NCBI GenBank assembly: GCA_934190685.1
Contig: CAKPTK010000023.1
Location: forward strand, 1-21,530
Reading direction: 5' to 3'
Length of the DNA stretch: 21,530 bases
From: an uncultured Prevotella sp.
GTDB taxonomy: Bacteria; Bacteroidota; Bacteroidia; Bacteroidales; Bacteroidaceae
Shown: positions 16,235-21,530 of the stretch, in pieces
Numbering within the stretch: the first letter of the stretch is position 1
Layout: each line of letters begins with the position of its first letter
Notes under the pieces: generated by a model
Databases searched by the model: none
Told to the model about the DNA's origin: nothing
The model's input: the letters and a program-made list of their open reading frames with translations, nothing else
Program-made: the position numbers and the translations under genes

Positions 16235-17374
16235 ATGGATAAAAAGGAAACTCCTGTCTTGCTGCTCACAGGCTATCTGGGCAGCGGTAAAACCACTTTG
16301 CTGAATCGCATTCTCTCCAACGAGAAGGGCATCAAGTTCGCCGTCATCGTCAACGACATCGGAGAGGTGAACATAGACGCCAGCCTCATCCAGCAAGGCG
16401 GCGTGGTGGGCCAGGGCGACGACAGCCTCGTGCCCCTGCAGAACGGTTGCATCTGCTGCACGCTGAAAATGGACCTTGTGCAGCAACTGAGCGACATTGT
16501 CGCCCAGCAGCGCTTCGACTATATCGTCATCGAGGCGAGCGGCATCTGTGAGCCGGCGCCCATCGCCCAGACCATCAGCGTCTATCCGCAGCTCTACCCC
16601 AACCTCGCCACCAAGGGCAAGGCCAAACTCGATGCCATCGTGACCGTGTGTGACGCCCTGCGCCTGCGCGACGAGTTCAGCGAGGGTAGCGACCTACAGC
16701 GCAAGGATCTCGATGAAGACGATTTGGCAAGTCTGGTCATCCAACAAGTGGAGTTCTGCAACATCATCCTGCTCAACAAGGTGTCAGAGGTGAAACCCGA
16801 GGAGTTGGCGCGCATCAAGGCCATCCTCCGTCAGATACAGCCCAAGGCGGAAATCATCCCCTGCGACTACGGTGACGTCGACTTCGACAAAATCCTCAAC
16901 ACAGGTTTGTTCGACTTCGAGAAGGTGGCAACTTCCGCCCGTTGGATTGAGGCCATCGAGGGCGAGGAGGACGACTTGGAGAACGAGGACGAGGGCGAGG
17001 CACTGGAATACGGCATCGGCACATTTGTCTACTGCCGCCGCAAACCGCTGAGCATGACCGAATTTGACCAGTTCATCGCCCGGAAGATGCCGAAGAGCGT
17101 CATCCGCTGCAAGGGTCTGTGCTGGTTCAAGAGCGAGCCCGACACGTGCTACGTGTTCGAACAGGCAGGCAAACAGATGTCACTGCGCAACGCCGGCAAC
17201 TGGTACGCCACCATGCCGAAAGACGAGTTGGAGAAATTCCTCGAGCAGAACCCTGCCGTCCGCCGCGATTGGGACGAGCAGTATGGCGACCGCATGCAGA
17301 AGCTCGTCTTCATCGGACAGAACATGGACCGCAAGCAAATCGAGAAAGCGCTCGACGCCTGTCTGGAAGAATAG
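16235..17374 (+). CDS. CobW/COG0523-family G3E GTPase (putative metallochaperone)
   Basis: The 379-residue protein has the P-loop GYLGSGKTTLLNRIL (13-27), NDIGEVNIDA (40-49), the metal-binding CxCC motif in NGCICCTLKMDL (C72, C74, C75) and EASGICEPAPI (switch region). An acidic linker (EGEEDDLENEDEGE) joins it to a CobW_C domain (RRKPLSMTEFDQFIARK ... CKGLCWFKSEPDTC). The family uses GTP to deliver or insert metals such as zinc or cobalt. Which metal is served here cannot be told from the sequence. I chose the ATG at 16235 because MDKKETPVLLLTGYLG is the usual start; the frame extends upstream into the terminator. It is monocistronic and convergent with the Mrp gene. Confidence 0.93.
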   Translation: MDKKETPVLLLTGYLGSGKTTLLNRILSNEKGIKFAVIVNDIGEVNIDASLIQQGGVVGQGDDSLVPLQNGCICCTLKMDLVQQLSDIVAQQRFDYIVIEASGICEPAPIAQTISVYPQLYPNLATKGKAKLDAIVTVCDALRLRDEFSEGSDLQRKDLDEDDLASLVIQQVEFCNIILLNKVSEVKPEELARIKAILRQIQPKAEIIPCDYGDVDFDKILNTGLFDFEKVATSARWIEAIEGEEDDLENEDEGEALEYGIGTFVYCRRKPLSMTEFDQFIARKMPKSVIRCKGLCWFKSEPDTCYVFEQAGKQMSLRNAGNWYATMPKDELEKFLEQNPAVRRDWDEQYGDRMQKLVFIGQNMDRKQIEKALDACLEE

Positions 17375-17392
17375 TAACAGGAAAGAATACAA

Positions 17393-17448
17393 ACAAGTCA
17401 AAAGGCGGATGGAAGTCTGGTTGGGACTCCATCCGCCTTTTGACTTGT
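17393..17448. terminator. Symmetric bidirectional terminator between convergent genes
   Basis: A perfect 21-bp stem pairs 17393-17413 with 17428-17448, and four more pairs can form inside past a one-base bulge. A/T tracts (AAAA and TTTT) within the arms supply T runs for both strands. It lies 18 bases after the CobW-like gene and 40 bases from the end of the Mrp gene, so it can serve both. Confidence 0.92.
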
Positions 17449-17488
17449 CTATAAGAATGATTTCCGCCTCACTCGATGTTGGAGGAAA

Positions 17489-18595
17489 TCAGTGGTTCTT
17501 CACCTCCACAATCTTCGTCTTGGGCTTCTCCTTGTTGCGGCGGTTGACCGTGGTCACCACGGCCTGGGCGAGGGAAAGGAACGCCTGTCCGGTGATGGAT
17601 GTCACATCGAGGGCGGCAGGCTTTCCGTCATCGCCGCTGGAACAGATGCCCTGTACCAACGGAATCTGCGCGAGCAAGGGCACGTGCATCTCCGCAGCCA
17701 ACCTTTTGCAACCTTCCTTGCCGAAGATATAATACTTCTCATCCGGATGGTCGGCAGGCGTAAACCACGCCATGTTCTCCACCAAGCCGAGAATGGGCAC
17801 ATTGACCTTGTCGTTCATGTACATGTCTATTCCCTTGCGGGCGTCGGCGAGCGCCACATTCTGCGGTGTGCTCACGATGACGGCACCCGTGATGGCAAGT
17901 GTCTGGAGCAGGGTGAGATGGATGTCGCTCGTACCTGGAGGGGTGTCGAGGATAAAATAGTCAAGGTCGCCCCAGTCGGCATCGGCGATGAGCTGTTTCA
18001 AGGCATTGGAGGCCATTCCGCCACGCCACAGGGTTGCCGTGTCAGGATTGACGAAGAAGCCGATGCTCAGGAGCTTCACTCCATATTTCTCTATCGGTTC
18101 GATGAGGTCGCGGTCGTCCTTGCGCACCGCACACGGACGGGCATTCTCCTCGTCGAACATCTTGGGCATAGAGGGGCCGAAGATGTCGGCGTCGAGCAGT
18201 CCCACCTTGTAGCCCAACTTGGCGAGGGCGATGGCGAGATTGGCGGACACAGTGCTCTTGCCCACACCGCCCTTGCCGGAGCTGACGGCGATGACGTTTT
18301 TCACCTCGGGCAGGAGTTTGCCCACCTCGGGACGTGGCTTCGACTTGAACTCGGTGAGGATGGTCACCTTTACATCTGGGCAGATGTGGTAATGGATGGC
18401 AGCCTCGGCTGCCTTGATTGTCGACTTCATGAAGGGGTCTGTGTCGCGGGGGAAGACGAGCGTCAGGGTGACGTTCATGCCGTCAATGCGCACATCGTCC
18501 ATTACAACCATCTCGCTCTCCACCAAGTTTTTCTTCGTGCCCGGATAAATCACTGTGGCCAACGCATCCGTAATCAGTTTTGGATATAATGTCAT
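17489..18595 (-). CDS. mrp: Mrp/NBP35/ApbC-family P-loop ATPase (Fe-S cluster carrier type)
   Basis: The 368-residue protein has an N-terminal MIP18/DUF59-type domain (about 1-85, with ALATVIYPGTKKNLVES) and a MinD/Mrp ATPase domain starting VIAVSSGKGGVGKSTVSANL (P-loop 106-115), with GLLDADIFGPSMPKMF and YFILDTPPGTSDIHLTL. Family members carry Fe-S clusters between proteins. The CxxC pair expected after the ENM motif is absent: the sequence there reads ENMAWFTPADHPDEKYYIFG. I chose the ATG ending at 18595 (MTLYPKLITDAL). The frame stays open for 62 codons upstream, but that part crosses the promoter and is not plausible coding. It is transcribed alone. Confidence 0.93.
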   Translation of the reverse strand: MTLYPKLITDALATVIYPGTKKNLVESEMVVMDDVRIDGMNVTLTLVFPRDTDPFMKSTIKAAEAAIHYHICPDVKVTILTEFKSKPRPEVGKLLPEVKNVIAVSSGKGGVGKSTVSANLAIALAKLGYKVGLLDADIFGPSMPKMFDEENARPCAVRKDDRDLIEPIEKYGVKLLSIGFFVNPDTATLWRGGMASNALKQLIADADWGDLDYFILDTPPGTSDIHLTLLQTLAITGAVIVSTPQNVALADARKGIDMYMNDKVNVPILGLVENMAWFTPADHPDEKYYIFGKEGCKRLAAEMHVPLLAQIPLVQGICSSGDDGKPAALDVTSITGQAFLSLAQAVVTTVNRRNKEKPKTKIVEVKNH

Positions 18596-18689
18596 TTTCC
18601 TATTGTTTTTTTGATTCCTATGTAAAGAAAACGCAAACGCGCACAATGAAAGTTTACTTTCAAAATTGCCGAATGCAGTTTTTCTTCTG

Positions 18690-18720
18690 CAAAGGTAGTG
18701 CAAATCAAAGACAATACAAA
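18690..18720 (-). promoter_or_regulatory. Promoter for the mrp gene
   Basis: On the minus strand, TTTG (18720-18717), 19 bases, then TACCTTTG (18697-18690), an exact consensus match. The leader to the start codon at 18595 is about 90 bases and contains a palindrome TGAAAGTTTACTTTCA (18647-18662) that could be an operator. Confidence 0.8.
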
Positions 18721-18781
18721 ATGAAATAAACTTTTTTTGCTTTTGTTTGGCTGGAATAATATATAGAATAATGTTTGACAC

Positions 18782-18829
18782 TTACAATTTTCATTCATGT
18801 ACCGTTACGATTTTCATTCATGTACCGTT
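18782..18829. repeat. Two-copy 23-bp tandem repeat
   Basis: Copies at 18782-18804 and 18805-18827 have the form TTAC(A/G)ATTTTCATTC followed by ATGTACCG and differ at one base. TT of a would-be next copy follows. The pair sits in the divergent region between mrp and ppdK, next to the long-hairpin element. Two tandem sites suggest a DNA-binding protein site, but no family is recognised. Confidence 0.8.
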
Positions 18830-18863
18830 TCAAAAACAGACTCGGCGGTATGGCAACAAACGG

Positions 18864-19060
18864 TTTAGTGACGGTAATAAAATAACTTGGTACGATTTGA
18901 GAGAAATTACCATATTGGGCTAGATAAGTCTCATCTTTTTGGCTCTTTTCCTCCCTCTCATCGGTCGTATAGCCCGCTATACTCCCTCTTCGAGTGAGAA
19001 AAATAGCTCAAAAATATGAGGCTCAAATCATACCAATTTATTTTTTCACCGTCACTTAAA
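18864..19060. repeat. About 197-nt imperfect inverted-repeat (long-hairpin) element
   Basis: Outer arms 18864-18901 and 19022-19060 match as inverted repeats at 34 of 38 positions with one gap, sharing GTGACGGT, TTGGTA and GATTTGAG. Further in, GTCTCATCTTTTTGGCTC (18928-18945) pairs approximately with the right-hand GCTCAAAAATATGAGGCTC region. The centre is a perfect palindrome GTATAGCCCGCTATAC (18967-18982). The left arm carries about 25 extra bases that shift the centre. The element has no coding potential. A miniature transposable element or a structured RNA both fit. No clear target-site duplication is visible. Confidence 0.75.
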
Positions 19061-19317
19061 TTCAATTTTCTGTGGCAGAACAAAATACACATTGCTTTCG
19101 CACAATCCTTTTCCGCTTATTTTAGTAAACAAACGACAGCAACTTTGCGGCCATTCGCCGACACATTACTTACTTTATGTAAAAACAAGTGATCTTTTCC
19201 GTCGCCACAGCCGCAGCTGTTGACACCCTTTTTACGACATAAAAGCCGACCCAAACAGACTGTTTGCGATAACAGACAAAAATGCCAAGTGGAGATTGCA
19301 ATTTTCCATTATAATAT
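19061..19317. other. Intergenic stretch upstream of ppdK
   Basis: No gene or RNA is supported here. It holds a 15-nt palindrome CAAACAGACTGTTTG (19252-19266), 51 bases before the ppdK -33 element, which is a candidate operator. A CAACTTTG at about 19150 resembles a -7 element but has no good -33 partner. Confidence 0.5.
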
Positions 19318-19348
19318 TTTGAGAATTCAAACTTTTCGTTTATCTTTG
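19318..19348 (+). promoter_or_regulatory. Promoter for ppdK
   Basis: TTTG at 19318-19321, 19 bases, then TATCTTTG at 19341-19348, an exact TAnnTTTG match. The expected leader to the ATG at 19452 is about 95 bases. Confidence 0.8.
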
Positions 19349-19393
19349 CAAACATACTTAACGGAGAGGCACATATCTGCTGACATTCAGACT

Positions 19394-19429
19394 ATGATGC
19401 CACAACAACCTAAACAAATAAAAAATTAA
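19394..19429 (+). other. Possible leader mini-ORF upstream of ppdK
   Basis: An 11-codon frame (MMPQQPKQIKN, stop TAA at 19427-19429) lies within the ppdK leader and ends 22 bases before the ppdK start. It could be chance. No stem-loop typical of attenuation was seen beside it. Confidence 0.2.
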
Positions 19430-19451
19430 CACAATACACCACCCAAATTTT

Positions 19452-21530
19452 ATGGGCGAAAAAAGAATTTATACATTTGGAAACGGCCACGCTGAAGGCA
19501 AGGCCGACATGAGAAACCTGTTGGGAGGCAAGGGTGCCAACCTGGCAGAAATGAACCTGATAGGAGTGCCGGTTCCTCCCGGTTTCACCATAACCACGGA
19601 CACTTGCAACGAATATTTCGAAAAGGGAAAGGAAGCTGTCGTGGCTCTGCTCAAGGACGATGTGGCCAAGTCGGTTGCACACATCGAGACTCTTATGAAC
19701 AGCAAATTCGGAGACGCCAAGAACCCATTGCTTGTGTCAGTCCGCTCTGGAGCGCGTGCGTCGATGCCGGGAATGATGGACACCATCCTCAACCTTGGCC
19801 TCAACGACACTGTGGTTGCGGGATTGGCTGAAAAGACAGGCAACGAGCGTTTCGCATACGACAGCTACCGCCGCTTTGTACAGATGTACGGCGATGTGGT
19901 GCTCGGGATGAAGCCTGTCAACAAAGAGGACATTGACCCGTTTGAGGCCATCATACAGAAGGTGAAAAGCCAGCGTGGAATAGCACTTGACAACGAGCTT
20001 ACGGTCGATGAGCTGAAGCAGCTTGTAACATTGTTCAAGGAGGCCATCAAGACCCAGACAGGCAAAGACTTCCCGACCGACCCGATGGAGCAGCTTTGGG
20101 GCGCGATATGCGCTGTGTTTGACAGCTGGATGAACGAGCGCGCCATCCTCTACCGCAAGATGGAGGGAATTCCAGCCGAATGGGGAACAGCCGTCACCGT
20201 CATGGCCATGGTGTTCGGCAACATGGGGGACACCTCCGCAACAGGCGTGTGCTTCAGCCGTGACGCAGCCACAGGCGAGAACATATTCAACGGCGAATAT
20301 CTTGTCAACGCACAAGGCGAGGATGTGGTGGCCGGCATCCGCACTCCACAGCAGATAACAAAGGAAGGCTCAAAACGCTGGGCAATGCAACAGTGCATTG
20401 AAGAAGAGGTGAGAGCAGAAAAATATCCTTCGATGGAAGAGGCCATGCCTGAGATATACGCTCAGCTCAACGCCCTTCAGGACAAACTGGAAAAACACTA
20501 CCATGACATGCAGGACATGGAGTTCACAGTGCAGGAAGGCAAGCTGTGGTTCCTCCAGACACGCAACGGCAAGCGCACAGGCACCGCAATGGTGAAAATC
20601 GCCATGGACCTTCTTGAAGAGGGCGAGATTGACGAGAAGACCGCACTTGAACGCTGCGAGCCAAACAAACTTGACGAGCTGCTCCACCCTGTGTTCGACA
20701 AACAAGCCTTGAAGAGCGCAAAGGTTCTTACCCGTGGCCTTCCGGCTTCTCCCGGAGCCGCATGCGGACAGGTGGTGTTTTTTGCGGATGACGCAAAGGA
20801 ATGGCATGACGCCGGCCACCAGGTTGTGATGGTGCGAATAGAGACAAGCCCTGAAGACCTGGCCGGAATGTCTGCCGCTGAAGGAATTCTGACAGCACGC
20901 GGAGGAATGACGTCACACGCTGCCGTCGTGGCACGCGGCATGGGCAAGTGCTGCGTGTCGGGAGCCGGCGCCATAAATGTGGACTACAAGTCACGCACAG
21001 TCGAGATTGAGGGTATCGTCATCAAGGAAGGTGACTACATTTCAATCAACGGTTCAACCGGCGAGGTTTATTTTGGCGAGGTCAAGACAAAACCGGCAGA
21101 GGTGTCCGGTGACTTTGCAAAGCTGATGAAACTCTGCGACAAATACACAAAACTTGTTGTCAGGACAAATGCAGACACTCCCCACGACGCTGAGGTGGCC
21201 CGTAATTTCGGCGCCGTAGGTATCGGCCTTTGCCGTACAGAACACATGTTCTTCGAGGCGGACAAGATTATGGCAATGCGCGAGATGATTCTCTCCGAGA
21301 CCATTGAAGGCCGCAAGAAGGCTCTCGCCAAGCTTCTCCCCTATCAGCAGAAAGATTTTTACGGCATACTTAAAGCCATGGACGGATACCCAGTGAACAT
21401 CCGTCTGCTGGATCCCCCACTCCACGAGTTCGTCCCGCACGACCTCGCCGGCCAGGAGGCCATGGCAAAAGAGATGGGTGTTTCTGTACAGAAGATCCAG
21501 CAGCGTGTCAACAGCCTTAGTGAGCACAAC
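19452..21530 (+). CDS. ppdK: Pyruvate, phosphate dikinase (5' part, runs off the window)
   Basis: 693 codons are open to the window edge, against a family length near 875-910. PPDK interconverts pyruvate, ATP and Pi with PEP, AMP and PPi, in glycolysis or gluconeogenesis. Visible parts are the N-terminal nucleotide-binding domain (LLGGKGANLAEMNLIGVPVPPGF, SVRSGARASMPGMMDTILNLG, WFLQTRNGKRTG) and the swivelling phosphohistidine domain with GGMTSHAAVVARGMGKCC (H489; T487 is the position regulated in other PPDKs). The start of the PEP/pyruvate barrel (GIGLCRTEHMF, IRLLDPPLHEF) follows. MGEKRIYTFGNG is a typical start. Codon use is richer in ACA, CTT and ATA than in the rest of the window. Confidence 0.95.
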   Translation, partial: MGEKRIYTFGNGHAEGKADMRNLLGGKGANLAEMNLIGVPVPPGFTITTDTCNEYFEKGKEAVVALLKDDVAKSVAHIETLMNSKFGDAKNPLLVSVRSGARASMPGMMDTILNLGLNDTVVAGLAEKTGNERFAYDSYRRFVQMYGDVVLGMKPVNKEDIDPFEAIIQKVKSQRGIALDNELTVDELKQLVTLFKEAIKTQTGKDFPTDPMEQLWGAICAVFDSWMNERAILYRKMEGIPAEWGTAVTVMAMVFGNMGDTSATGVCFSRDAATGENIFNGEYLVNAQGEDVVAGIRTPQQITKEGSKRWAMQQCIEEEVRAEKYPSMEEAMPEIYAQLNALQDKLEKHYHDMQDMEFTVQEGKLWFLQTRNGKRTGTAMVKIAMDLLEEGEIDEKTALERCEPNKLDELLHPVFDKQALKSAKVLTRGLPASPGAACGQVVFFADDAKEWHDAGHQVVMVRIETSPEDLAGMSAAEGILTARGGMTSHAAVVARGMGKCCVSGAGAINVDYKSRTVEIEGIVIKEGDYISINGSTGEVYFGEVKTKPAEVSGDFAKLMKLCDKYTKLVVRTNADTPHDAEVARNFGAVGIGLCRTEHMFFEADKIMAMREMILSETIEGRKKALAKLLPYQQKDFYGILKAMDGYPVNIRLLDPPLHEFVPHDLAGQEAMAKEMGVSVQKIQQRVNSLSEHN

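Noticed and set aside
17492..18589. 365-codon plus-strand frame opposite mrp
   Set aside because: It is the complement of a clear Mrp ATPase and shows no motifs of its own.
19140..19165. CAACTTTG as a second -7 element upstream of ppdK
   Set aside because: The first base is wrong and no TTTG lies at 18-20 bases upstream, whereas a perfect promoter exists at 19318-19348.

Overview
The window looks like a chromosomal segment of a member of the Bacteroidota, probably Bacteroidales (Prevotella-like). The grounds are the protein families present and a recurring promoter of the Bacteroidota type, TTTG then 18-20 bases then TAnnTTTG, found upstream of most transcription units. Shine-Dalgarno sequences are weak or absent. 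Coding DNA is GC-rich up to about 18.6 kb. The pyruvate phosphate dikinase gene at the right end visibly uses more A/T-ending codons.

Layout. (1) 1-3872: the C-terminal end of dTDP-glucose 4,6-dehydratase (rfbB), then purT, a hairpin terminator, and a tight three-gene set: fdtA-type 3,4-ketoisomerase, FemAB/GNAT-like acyltransferase, DegT-type aminotransferase. Together these suggest a dTDP-3-amino-3,6-dideoxyhexose, probably N-acylated, for a surface glycan. (2) 4028-8757: a promoter, a membrane sensor fused to a SpoIIE-type phosphatase and an RsbW-like kinase domain, an SLC13-type anion transporter with RCK_C domains, a STAS anti-sigma-antagonist-like protein, and a strong terminator. This reads as a partner-switching module co-transcribed with a transporter. 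(3) 8828-9508 (minus): an exported cyclophilin-type peptidyl-prolyl isomerase. (4) 9509-10245: a divergent intergenic region with a perfect 32-bp inverted repeat around an A/T-only palindrome. (5) 10246-16129: a five-gene operon of a coiled-coil membrane protein, a TolC-like outer-membrane factor, an HlyD-like adaptor and two ABC-2 permeases, with no ATPase gene. (6) 16235-17374: a COG0523/CobW GTPase, convergent with an Mrp/NBP35 P-loop ATPase (17489-18595, minus) across a shared symmetric terminator. (7) 18596-19451: a long intergenic region with a two-copy 23-bp tandem repeat and a roughly 200-nt long-hairpin element. (8) 19452-21530: ppdK, running off the window.

The points most worth a second look are the 9711-9905 inverted-repeat element (possible invertible segment or mobile-element relic), the 18864-19060 long hairpin, the phosphatase/kinase-transporter-STAS module, the exporter operon without an ATPase, and the Mrp protein without the usual CxxC pair. 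No tRNA, rRNA, CRISPR array or intact transposase gene was found. All family assignments come from reading motifs; no database search was run.
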